Source: an uncultured Lachnospiraceae bacterium (lineage in GTDB: Bacteria > Bacillota_A > Clostridia > Lachnospirales > Lachnospiraceae). From it: a stretch of 7,712 bases of DNA. The position numbers and the translations under genes are program-made. This document shows positions 1-6,303 of the stretch, one piece after another (the stretch's first letter is position 1; each line of letters starts with the position of its first letter). The DNA lies in NCBI GenBank assembly GCA_949957035.1, contig CATLIP010000113.1, positions 1-7,712 of the forward strand. The letters are read 5' to 3'. The notes beneath the pieces were generated by a model. It saw only the letters and a program-made list of their open reading frames with translations. It was not told the origin of the DNA and did no database searches.

Positions 1-758
1 CTTTGGCGTTGGGCCTTGGTATGGCGCTATGGTATGATTTTTCTGAGGGATATCGCTTTAAATTGACGTTTACGGAGGAAAGACGCCGACTTACCAGACA
101 GGTGGCAATGCAGAAGGCGCATTATCTGGAGCTGACCGATAAGATTGAAGACGCCATTCGAATACGTCATGACGAGCGACACCATCTGACGACTTTATAT
201 GGCATCTTTGAATCCGGGGATTATGAGCGTTTGGGTGAGTATCTCTCCAATTATGTCATGACTTCTATGCCAAAGGCGCATACCGTATTATGTAAAAATC
301 TCGTTGTGGACAGTATGCTGCGATATTATGAGAGCCTTTGCAGGCAGGAGGGTATCCGTTTTACCAGTTCGGTAAATCTGCCTTTGGATATCCCGGTACC
401 GGATGTAGAGCTTACCATTCTCTTTGGCAATCTTTTGGAGAATGCCTATGAGGCGGCAGGTAAGAAGGGAGAAGGTGGGCAGTCTTTTATCTCCTGTCAG
501 GCAATGATACGCGGGGATACTTTCTATCTGCAGATTGAAAACAGCTATGTCATACCGGTTAGGCGCAGAGGCGAACGTTTTCTTTCTGCCAAGCATGGAG
601 GATACGGTGTGGGTACCCAATCGGCCCGTACTGTTGTGGAGAATTACGGCGGTAACTGCGTATTTGAGGATAAGGATGGCATATTCAGTGTATATGTGTT
701 GTTTTTGCTGAAAAATGTACTGGACAGTGAACAATCAGGCATACGGTATATACCATAA
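1..758 (+). CDS. GHKL-family sensor histidine kinase, C-terminal part (5' end outside window)
   Basis: This is the cytoplasmic catalytic part of an AgrC/LytS-like sensor kinase, which would autophosphorylate and pass phosphate to a response regulator not seen here. The reading frame is open to the left edge (first whole codon at base 3), so the gene is truncated by the window. Numbering from that codon, residues 1-13 look like the end of a membrane segment. A charged, probably coiled-coil linker follows (about 20-50). The phosphoacceptor region RHDERHHL has His56 as the likely phosphorylated residue. The ATP-binding fold shows an N box (GNLLENA, about 142-148) and a G box (GGYGVG, 199-204). 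The missing N-terminus would hold the transmembrane sensor. Peptide or quorum sensing is typical of the family, but no ligand can be inferred. The HD-GYP gene starts 29 bp downstream, which suggests co-transcription. The family call is firm; the stimulus is unknown. Confidence 0.88.
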   Translation, partial: LALGLGMALWYDFSEGYRFKLTFTEERRRLTRQVAMQKAHYLELTDKIEDAIRIRHDERHHLTTLYGIFESGDYERLGEYLSNYVMTSMPKAHTVLCKNLVVDSMLRYYESLCRQEGIRFTSSVNLPLDIPVPDVELTILFGNLLENAYEAAGKKGEGGQSFISCQAMIRGDTFYLQIENSYVIPVRRRGERFLSAKHGGYGVGTQSARTVVENYGGNCVFEDKDGIFSVYVLFLLKNVLDSEQSGIRYIP

Positions 759-787
759 TGATTGCATAAGTAAAGGAGCAGGTATGA

Positions 788-1555
788 ATGAAGCTGAAAA
801 AAGGATATGAAGCCGGAGTGCCGGCTGCCATCATAATTTCCTGTCTGATTGCACTATTTGCCAAGATGGAGATACGGAAAACACTCCGTATCCAGAAGAT
901 GGAACTGGAATGGGTAAAGAATCAGCTTAAGATGGGAAATGAAACCATTCTGACGATTGCACGGGCGGTAGACGCAAAGGATGGAAAGACCAGACAGCAT
1001 TCTGTCCGGGTATCGGAATATTCCGTTCTGATAGCAAAAAAACTGGGATATAGCAGCGAGGCGTGTGAGGAATTGCGCAAGATTGCGCTGCTTCATGATA
1101 TAGGTAAAATCGGAATACCGGATCGTGTGCTGAATAAGCCTGGGCGTCTTACGGAGGAGGAATACGAAATCATGAAATCCCATGTGACGTTAGGCGCGGA
1201 GATTTTAAAGAATTTTACACTGATTGACCATGTTGCGGAGGGCGCTCTTTATCATCATGAGCGGTATGACGGTAAAGGATACGTCCACGGCCTGAAAGGA
1301 GAAGAGATTCCTAAAAATGTCAGGATTATCGGTATCGCAGATGCTTTTGACGCCATGACTGCCAACCGTGTCTATCGTAAGAAGCTGGAATTGGAGCATG
1401 TTGTGGAAGAACTGAAACAGGGAAGCGGAACACAGTTTGACCCACAACTTGTGGAGGTTATGCTTGGGCTGATTGAGGATGGTACGATTGATATTAGGAA
1501 TATTTATGAGACGGAAGCAGCAGCGAGTACAATTTTTACCAATAATATGCTATAA
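788..1555 (+). CDS. Membrane-anchored HD-GYP domain protein (putative cyclic-di-GMP phosphodiesterase), GYV variant
   Basis: This 255-residue protein has one N-terminal membrane segment (about 11-25), a short charged linker, and an HD-GYP domain (about 52-235). HD-GYP enzymes hydrolyse cyclic di-GMP (or cGAMP in some lineages) with a di- or tri-metal centre on the cytoplasmic side. Visible ligands are His71, His103-Asp104 in HDIGK, His132, His156-His157 in HHERYDGKGY, and Asp185 in ADAFDAM. All are intact, so catalysis is plausible. The signature Gly-Tyr-Pro reads Gly-Tyr-Val at 164-166, which is unusual. No receiver, PAS or GGDEF domain is present, and the single anchor makes it short for the group; it could derive from a larger membrane protein. 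The start is set by AAAGGAG at 772-778, nine bases before the ATG. It follows the GHKL kinase closely and may share its transcript. The substrate is inferred from the family. Confidence 0.9.
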   Translation: MKLKKGYEAGVPAAIIISCLIALFAKMEIRKTLRIQKMELEWVKNQLKMGNETILTIARAVDAKDGKTRQHSVRVSEYSVLIAKKLGYSSEACEELRKIALLHDIGKIGIPDRVLNKPGRLTEEEYEIMKSHVTLGAEILKNFTLIDHVAEGALYHHERYDGKGYVHGLKGEEIPKNVRIIGIADAFDAMTANRVYRKKLELEHVVEELKQGSGTQFDPQLVEVMLGLIEDGTIDIRNIYETEAAASTIFTNNML

Positions 1556-1556
1556 T
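1548..1556 (+). promoter_or_regulatory. Extended -10 promoter element for the Xaa-Pro aminopeptidase gene
   Basis: TGCTATAAT is a perfect extended -10 element (TG, one base, TATAAT). It overlaps the stop codon of the HD-GYP gene. The hexamer 17 bp upstream (TACAAT, 1528-1533) is a poor -35, which extended -10 promoters can tolerate. Transcription would start near 1563, leaving a leader of about 78 nt before the aminopeptidase ATG. The position between two functionally unrelated genes fits a transcription-unit boundary. No terminator is visible for the upstream gene, so read-through could also contribute. Confidence 0.6.
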
Positions 1557-1640
1557 GTATCTGAAAGCTGCGGGCATCTATCAGAAGTATATCTGTTACG
1601 GGTCTGCGGCATTAATTATGGAGGGAAAGAGGCCGTTAAC

Positions 1641-3428
1641 ATGAGCATACAGGAAAGAATTTTAAAACTGCGTAAGAAGATGAAGGAAAATGAGATTGAT
1701 ATCTACATAGTTCCCACCGCTGATTTTCATCAGACAGAGTATGTAGGAGAATATTTTAAAGCAAGAAAATATATCACTCATTTTTCGGGTTCTGCGGGAA
1801 CTGCCGTAATTACGGATGACGAGGCAAAACTGTGGGTGGACGGAAGATATTTCATTCAGGCTGCAAAACAGCTGTCAGGAACGACTGTAGAGATGATGAA
1901 AATAAATGAGCCCCATGTTCCTACGATTGAAAAGTACTTGGCTGATACATTAGGCGAGGGCGGCAATATTGGATTTGACGGACGTGCAGTGGCTATGGGG
2001 ACAGGTATTGGTTACGAGAAAATTGCGGCAGAGAAAAAGGGAAGGATTGTCTATCAATATGACCTGATTGATGAAATCTGGGAGGAGAGGCCTGCGCTTT
2101 CGCAAGAGCCGGCGTGGTTGCTGGAACAGAAGTATGCCGGAGAGACGGCTGCAGCCAAATTGGCGAGAATCCGGACGTTTATGAAGGATAATGGCGCAAC
2201 CCTGCATATTCTGACTACATTGGATGATATCTGTTGGACACTGAATATGCGTGGGAATGACATCGAATTTTTCCCTTTAGTCCTCTCTTATGCAATCATC
2301 ACAATGGAGCAGGTGCATCTTTATATTAATGAGGCCAAGTTAAATGAGGACACAAAGGCCCAGTTTGCAGAAGATGGCGTGGTACTGCATCCATATCTTG
2401 AGATTTATGAGGATGTAAAGGCAATTGGAAAAGAGGAATCTGTACTATTGGACCCTGCGAGGCTTAATTACACACTTTACCGAAATATTCCAGAGGGCGT
2501 GAAGAAGATAGAAAAGCGTAATCCGGAAGTTCTGTTTAAGGCGGTCAAAAATCCTGTAGAGATTGAAAATATCCGAAGAGCGCAGATAAAGGATAGTGTA
2601 GCGCATGTAAGGTTTATGAAATGGCTGAAAGAGAACGTGGGGAAGATTAGAATTACGGAGATGAGCGCTTCTGAGAAGTTAGATGAATTTCGGGCGGAGA
2701 TGGGGAATTTTATCAGACCGAGTTTTGAGCCGATTTCCTCTTACGGCGAGCATTGTGCCTTGATGCACTACATCTCTTCACCTGAGACAGATGTGGAGCT
2801 GAAGGAAGGGAATGTATTTCTGACGGATACAGGCGCAGGATTTTATGAAGGCTCCACAGATATTACCAGGACCTATGCTTTGGGAGAGATTCCTGATATA
2901 ATGAAGGAACATTTTACTCTTGTTCTTATGGGACATATGGGATTGGCAAATGCAAAATTTTTGTATGGATGTACCGGGTTGAATCTTGACATGATGGCGA
3001 GAAAACCTCTTTGGGACAGAGGGATTGATTTTAAATGCGGAACCGGCCATGGTATTGGATATCTTCTGAGTATCCATGAGCCTCCGGCAGGTTTTGCATG
3101 GAGGCAGACCTCAGGTGAGCCGGCTGTTCTTGAAGAGGGGATGATTCTAACGGACGAGCCGGGAATCTATATTGAGGGCTCACACGGAGTCCGGTTAGAG
3201 AATGAGATTCTTGTGTGCAAGGGTGCGGAGAATGAGTACGGGCAGTTTATGTATTTTGAGCCCCTTACCTATATTCCTATGGACTTGGACGCAGTTAAGG
3301 CGGAGATGCTTCCGAATGAAACAAGGATGCAGTTGAATGATTATCATGAAACGGTGTATGAGAAAATTTCTCCTTATCTGGATGATGAGGAGAAGGAGTG
3401 GCTTAAGAGGTATACGAGGGCTGTTTGA
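1641..3428 (+). CDS. Xaa-Pro aminopeptidase (M24B family, three-domain type)
   Basis: This 595-residue cytosolic metallopeptidase removes N-terminal residues that precede proline. It belongs to the long, three-domain class related to eukaryotic APP1/XPNPEP1, not the shorter E. coli PepP type. Two creatinase-like N-terminal domains (the first opens with IYIVPTADFHQTEYVGEYF) precede a C-terminal pita-bread catalytic domain. The five dinuclear-metal ligands are Asp396 and Asp407 (DTGAGFYEGSTD), His470 (GTGHGIGYLLSIHE), Glu506 (TDEPGIY) and Glu520 (RLENEI). Their spacing matches the human enzyme closely. The frame is open further upstream, to 1473, but that stretch lies inside the HD-GYP gene. 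ATG 1641 has AAAGAGG at 1626-1632, eight bases away, and opens with the conserved N-terminus. The likely promoter is the extended -10 at 1548. A subtilase gene follows, making a two-peptidase unit. Function is secure at family level. Confidence 0.95.
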   Translation: MSIQERILKLRKKMKENEIDIYIVPTADFHQTEYVGEYFKARKYITHFSGSAGTAVITDDEAKLWVDGRYFIQAAKQLSGTTVEMMKINEPHVPTIEKYLADTLGEGGNIGFDGRAVAMGTGIGYEKIAAEKKGRIVYQYDLIDEIWEERPALSQEPAWLLEQKYAGETAAAKLARIRTFMKDNGATLHILTTLDDICWTLNMRGNDIEFFPLVLSYAIITMEQVHLYINEAKLNEDTKAQFAEDGVVLHPYLEIYEDVKAIGKEESVLLDPARLNYTLYRNIPEGVKKIEKRNPEVLFKAVKNPVEIENIRRAQIKDSVAHVRFMKWLKENVGKIRITEMSASEKLDEFRAEMGNFIRPSFEPISSYGEHCALMHYISSPETDVELKEGNVFLTDTGAGFYEGSTDITRTYALGEIPDIMKEHFTLVLMGHMGLANAKFLYGCTGLNLDMMARKPLWDRGIDFKCGTGHGIGYLLSIHEPPAGFAWRQTSGEPAVLEEGMILTDEPGIYIEGSHGVRLENEILVCKGAENEYGQFMYFEPLTYIPMDLDAVKAEMLPNETRMQLNDYHETVYEKISPYLDDEEKEWLKRYTRAV

Positions 3429-3514
3429 GATAAGGGAGCCGGAAAAAGAACTGAATGAAAGAAAGCACAGGTCTTACATGTCCGGAATATGCTGGTAAAA
3501 AAGGTTTTTTTTCA

Positions 3515-4399
3515 ATGAATAAAGTGAAACAGCAGATTCATTATCGTTGTGACGATACCATGAGGGGAGGCATCCGAGGCCAGAATGCGGCAGTTGCGAT
3601 TCTCGACACGGGAATGGCTGTGCATCCCGACCTGAAAGGCAGGATTCTTGCATTTTACGACTGTGTCAACAGGCGGTGCGGGATGTACGACGACAGCGGG
3701 CATGGAACCCATGTAGGCGGAATCCTTGCAGGGGACGGCAGGCTGTCCAAAGGGGAATATGGGGGAATAGCTCCAGAGGCAGAGCTTGTCATTGTGAAGG
3801 TGCTGGATTCCAAAGGAGAGGGAAGCGTGGAGCAGATTCTTGAAGGAATAAAGTGGATTCAAGATCATTACAAACGCTATGGAATCCGGGTTGCGAATAT
3901 ATCCGTTGGAGCCAGGAAAGGGCTGGATGAAAAGAAGGAGCAGGATTTGATTGAGGCAGTAGAAATGCTGTGGGATTTGGGGATTACGGTTGTGGTATCC
4001 GCCGGGAATCAGGGTCCTAAGACGGGCAGCATTGCGGTTCCGGGCAACAGCCGGAAGGTCATTACCGTAGGTGCGTTGGATGAACCGGGGATGAAGAATG
4101 CATGCTCCGGTGTGGGTCCTACCGACCGATGTATCGTCAAACCGGAACTGGTAGCGCCGGGGTATCATGTGGCGTCCTGTAACAGCCGCTATTTTAAGAC
4201 GAAGATTCCTTATGTCAGAAAGAGCGGGACATCCATGGCGACGCCGGTCGTATCCGGAGCTGCTGCGCTGTTTTTGTCCAAATATCCGGAGGCGCGGAAT
4301 GTAGATGTGAAGTTAAAGTTTCGGAAAGCATGTGAATGCAGGGAAGAAGAGGAAGACAAAGGGTGGGGCTGTCTTAGGATTGACTGGCTGCTGGCATGA
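3515..4399 (+). CDS. Intracellular S8-family (subtilisin-like) serine protease
   Basis: This is a 294-residue subtilase. The catalytic triad is visible as Asp31 (VAILDTG), His63 (SGHGTHVGG) and Ser240 (SGTSMATP). Asn165 in SAGNQGP is the oxyanion-hole residue. A C-terminal KPELVAPG motif is also typical of the family. There is no signal peptide and no propeptide before the catalytic Asp, so the enzyme is probably cytoplasmic and needs no prodomain removal. The start is uncertain: the frame also has an ATG at 3455, adding 20 residues without recognisable homology. The nearest good Shine-Dalgarno to 3455 (AAGGGAG, 3432-3438) is 16 bases away. ATG 3515 has only an A-rich AAGG at 3501-3504, ten bases upstream, but gives a typical subtilase N-terminus. 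The gene follows the aminopeptidase and ends just before a strong terminator. Its substrate is unknown; general protein turnover is an inference. Confidence 0.9.
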   Translation: MNKVKQQIHYRCDDTMRGGIRGQNAAVAILDTGMAVHPDLKGRILAFYDCVNRRCGMYDDSGHGTHVGGILAGDGRLSKGEYGGIAPEAELVIVKVLDSKGEGSVEQILEGIKWIQDHYKRYGIRVANISVGARKGLDEKKEQDLIEAVEMLWDLGITVVVSAGNQGPKTGSIAVPGNSRKVITVGALDEPGMKNACSGVGPTDRCIVKPELVAPGYHVASCNSRYFKTKIPYVRKSGTSMATPVVSGAAALFLSKYPEARNVDVKLKFRKACECREEEEDKGWGCLRIDWLLA

Positions 4400-4432
4400 A
4401 AGAATCTTCTCTGAATTTCCTCTGTGAATTTG

Positions 4433-4473
4433 TACAGGTGTCAAGAAAAAATACTTGACACCTGTATTTTTTT
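4433..4473 (+). terminator. Intrinsic terminator after the subtilase gene
   Basis: A perfect 13-bp inverted repeat (TACAGGTGTCAAG at 4433-4445, CTTGACACCTGTA at 4454-4466) encloses an 8-nt A-rich loop and is followed at once by seven T's (4467-4473). This is a textbook Rho-independent terminator for transcripts from the aminopeptidase-subtilase unit, starting 33 bp after the subtilase stop. No T tract flanks it for the opposite strand, so it is not bidirectional. Its 3' arm contains the -35 hexamer of the next promoter. Confidence 0.93.
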
Positions 4474-4483
4474 GTTGTATGAT
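4455..4483 (+). promoter_or_regulatory. Sigma-A-type promoter for the ylxM-ffh operon
   Basis: TTGACA (4455-4460, six of six consensus bases) is separated by exactly 17 bp from TATGAT (4478-4483, five of six). The spacer contains the terminator's T tract. The predicted start point is around G4490, only about ten bases before the ylxM GTG start. The match is strong, but the TTGACA also serves as terminator stem, so a chance match cannot be ruled out. Confidence 0.72.
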
Positions 4484-4488
4484 AGCAC

Positions 4489-4495
4489 AGGTGAT
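4489..4495 (+). promoter_or_regulatory. Ribosome binding site fixing the ylxM GTG start
   Basis: AGGTGAT is complementary to the 3' end of 16S rRNA (AUCACCU) and lies four bases before GTG 4500, equivalent to about eight bases from the GG core. No other in-frame start nearby has such a site: TTG 4455 lies inside the terminator and ATG 4479 lies inside the -10 hexamer. Confidence 0.65.
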
Positions 4496-4499
4496 AGAA

Positions 4500-4844
4500 G
4501 TGGATAAGATTCTGGAACAGTCATTACTGTTTGATTTTTATGGTGAATTGCTGACAGACCACCAAAAAGATATCTATGAGCGGTTTGTAGCGGACGACTT
4601 GTCCCTTGGCGAGATTGCCGAGGAAACAGGCATCAGCCGTCAGGGAGTTCATGACCTCATCAAGAGATGTAATCAGACTTTGAGAGGATACGAGGAGAAG
4701 CTCCATTTGATAGCAAAATTTTTGGCAGTAAAAGACAAGGTAGAGACAATAGAACAGCTTTTGGATTGTTATAATGAAAAGAATGCGCAAGAGTTGGTTT
4801 CAAGCATCCGGAGGATATCCGGAGAGATTTTAGAGGAGTTGTAG
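4500..4844 (+). CDS. ylxM: YlxM/p13-like SRP-associated helix-turn-helix protein
   Basis: This is a 114-residue protein of the YlxM family, usually about 110 residues and encoded just upstream of ffh in Firmicutes. In Streptococcus mutans a YlxM protein has been linked to modulation of SRP GTPase activity. Its opening LFDFYGELLTDHQKDIYERF is characteristic of the family. A sigma-70-region-4-like helix-turn-helix follows at about 34-56 (DLSLGEIAEETGISRQGVHD). The C-terminus is helical and charged. I start it at GTG 4500 because AGGTGAT lies just upstream and the resulting N-terminus (MDKILEQSLLFDFY) fits the family; longer frames run into the terminator. The stop is one base from the ffh ATG, so the two genes are surely co-translated. 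Whether the HTH binds nucleic acid or only the SRP complex is not settled by the sequence. Confidence 0.9.
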   Translation: MDKILEQSLLFDFYGELLTDHQKDIYERFVADDLSLGEIAEETGISRQGVHDLIKRCNQTLRGYEEKLHLIAKFLAVKDKVETIEQLLDCYNEKNAQELVSSIRRISGEILEEL

Positions 4845-4845
4845 T

Positions 4846-6198
4846 ATGGCGTTTGACAGTCTGACAGAAAAACTTCAGAATATATTTAAGAACCTAAGGA
4901 GCAAGGGACGTCTTACCGAAGACGACGTAAAAGAGGCTTTGAAGGAGATTAAACGCGCTCTGCTTGCGGCGGATGTGAATTTTAAGGTGGTCAAGGACTT
5001 TGTCAAGAGTGTTCAGGAGAGGGCAGTCGGACAGGATGTCATGAACGGGCTGAATCCCGGGCAGATGGTCATCAAGATTGTAAACGAAGAGCTTGTCAGA
5101 CTGATGGGCTCCGAGACAACGGAGATAAAGCTTGAGCCGGGTAGTGCGATTACAGTTATTATGATGGCAGGTCTTCAGGGAGCCGGTAAGACGACGACTA
5201 CTGCAAAGCTGGCAGGCAAATATAAATTAAAGGGGAAAAAACCCCTTCTCGTCGCCTGTGACGTGTACCGTCCGGCGGCAATCAAGCAGTTGCAGGTGAA
5301 TGGAGAGAAGCAGGGCGTGGAAGTATTTTCCATGGGTGACAACCATAAGCCGGCGAATATTGCGAAAGCTGCTCTGGAGCATGCCCAGAAGAACGGGAAT
5401 AACATTGTGATTCTGGATACGGCGGGCCGTCTTCATATCGATGAGGATATGATGGAGGAGCTTAAGGAGATTAAGAATACGGTGACAGTGCACCAGACGA
5501 TTCTGGTCATCGACGCCATGACAGGGCAAGATGCTGTGAACGTGGCGAAGGAATTTAACGACAAGGCAGGGATTGACGGTGTGATTGTCACGAAGCTGGA
5601 CGGTGATACCAGAGGCGGCGCGGCGTTGTCTGTCAAAGCCGTTACGGGTAAGCCGATTCTGTACGTAGGTATGGGCGAGAAGCTGTCTGATTTGGAACAG
5701 TTCTATCCGGACCGTATGGCGTCCCGTATCCTGGGAATGGGTGATGTGCTGACATTGATTGAGAAGGCGGAAGCCGAAATCGATGAAGAAAAGGCCAGGC
5801 AGATGGCCCAGAAGATGAAGAAGAACCAGTTTGACTTCGAGGATTATTTGGAGAGCATCGGCCAGATGAAGAACATGGGTGGGCTTGGCAGTATCATGAG
5901 CATGATGCCAGGGCTTGGCGGCATGGGAGGCGGCAGAATGAAGGGGCTGGATGATGATCAGACGGCCCAGGCGGAGAAGGGCATAGCGAGAATGGAGGCT
6001 ATGATTTATTCCATGACGCCGGAGGAGAGACGGAACCCGGATATTCTGAATCCTTCAAGGAAGCATCGGATTGCCAGAGGCGCCGGTGTAGATATCAGTG
6101 AGGTCAACCGTATGGTGAAGCAGTTTGGCGAGATGAAGAAGATTATGAAGATGGTGGGCAAAGGCGGAAGAAAAGGAAAGCTGCGGCTGCCCTTCTGA
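4846..6198 (+). CDS. ffh: Signal recognition particle protein Ffh (SRP54), GTPase
   Basis: The 450-residue protein component of the SRP binds 4.5S/scRNA and hydrophobic signal sequences on nascent chains, then docks with FtsY at the membrane. The helical N domain (1 to about 88) precedes the G domain, with P loop GLQGAGKTTTTAK (Gly109, Lys115), DTAGRL at 191-196 and TKLDGD at 249-254. The methionine-rich M domain begins near 325: the flexible finger loop lies around MSMMPGLGGMGGG (from Met351) and the RNA-binding SRKHRIARGAG at 404-414. Length and motifs are normal, and the short basic C-terminus is usual. The Shine-Dalgarno AGAGGAG (4832-4838) sits within the end of ylxM, seven bases before the ATG, and only one base separates the genes. 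The SRP RNA gene is not in this window. Confidence 0.98.
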   Translation: MAFDSLTEKLQNIFKNLRSKGRLTEDDVKEALKEIKRALLAADVNFKVVKDFVKSVQERAVGQDVMNGLNPGQMVIKIVNEELVRLMGSETTEIKLEPGSAITVIMMAGLQGAGKTTTTAKLAGKYKLKGKKPLLVACDVYRPAAIKQLQVNGEKQGVEVFSMGDNHKPANIAKAALEHAQKNGNNIVILDTAGRLHIDEDMMEELKEIKNTVTVHQTILVIDAMTGQDAVNVAKEFNDKAGIDGVIVTKLDGDTRGGAALSVKAVTGKPILYVGMGEKLSDLEQFYPDRMASRILGMGDVLTLIEKAEAEIDEEKARQMAQKMKKNQFDFEDYLESIGQMKNMGGLGSIMSMMPGLGGMGGGRMKGLDDDQTAQAEKGIARMEAMIYSMTPEERRNPDILNPSRKHRIARGAGVDISEVNRMVKQFGEMKKIMKMVGKGGRKGKLRLPF

Positions 6199-6241
6199 TG
6201 TAACAGCCCTTAACTCTGTCGGGAAAGAGGGCAGTAGGAGA

Positions 6242-6250
6242 TGGTATAAC
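6242..6250 (+). promoter_or_regulatory. Possible extended -10 element upstream of rpsP
   Basis: TGGTATAAC matches an extended -10 (TG, one base, then five of six TATAAT bases) in the 105-bp gap before rpsP. I see no acceptable -35 at 16-18 bp, and the element overlaps the left arm of the hairpin at 6245-6268. It could give rpsP and downstream genes a separate promoter, but this is tentative. Confidence 0.25.
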
Positions 6251-6268
6251 CGCGCACGGCGCGTTATA
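6245..6268 (+). other. Hairpin in the ffh-rpsP spacer
   Basis: TATAA and CGCGC (6245-6249, 6251-6255) pair with GCGCG and TTATA (6259-6268) around an ACG triloop, with one bulged C at 6250. This gives a ten-pair GC-capped hairpin. It lies 35 bp before the rpsP ATG and is not followed by a T tract, so it is not a classical terminator. It could be a processing or stability element or part of a leader. A weaker GCCCT/AGGGC pairing (6206-6210, 6228-6232) lies upstream in the same spacer. Confidence 0.5.
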
Positions 6269-6303
6269 TAGATACACTATATATTTTATGGAGGTAGAAT
6301 ACA

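Noticed and set aside
288..734. Minus-strand open frame of 148 codons opposite the GHKL kinase
   Set aside because: No motif or domain can be recognised, and the plus strand encodes clear N and G boxes throughout.
1473..1640. Upstream open extension of the aminopeptidase frame (56 extra codons)
   Set aside because: It overlaps the end of the HD-GYP gene, carries the promoter, and lacks family homology; ATG 1641 has a good ribosome binding site and the conserved N-terminus.
3497..3503. A AAA AAG-like slippery heptamer in the subtilase 5' region
   Set aside because: The zero-frame codons are AAA AAA GGT, so the heptamer is in the wrong phase for -1 frameshifting, and no overlapping product exists in the other frame.
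3512..4168. Minus-strand open frame of 218 codons opposite the subtilase gene
   Set aside because: No recognisable domain and no upstream signals; it is a shadow of a gene with a complete catalytic triad.
4455..4499. Longer ylxM reading frame from TTG 4455 or ATG 4479
   Set aside because: TTG 4455 is inside the terminator stem and ATG 4479 is inside the -10 hexamer, with a T tract and no ribosome binding site upstream; GTG 4500 fits the family N-terminus.
4400..4499. SRP RNA (ffs/scr) gene next to ffh
   Set aside because: The spacer is only 100 bp, filled by terminator and promoter, and shows no long SRP RNA hairpin with a GGAA-type tetraloop.
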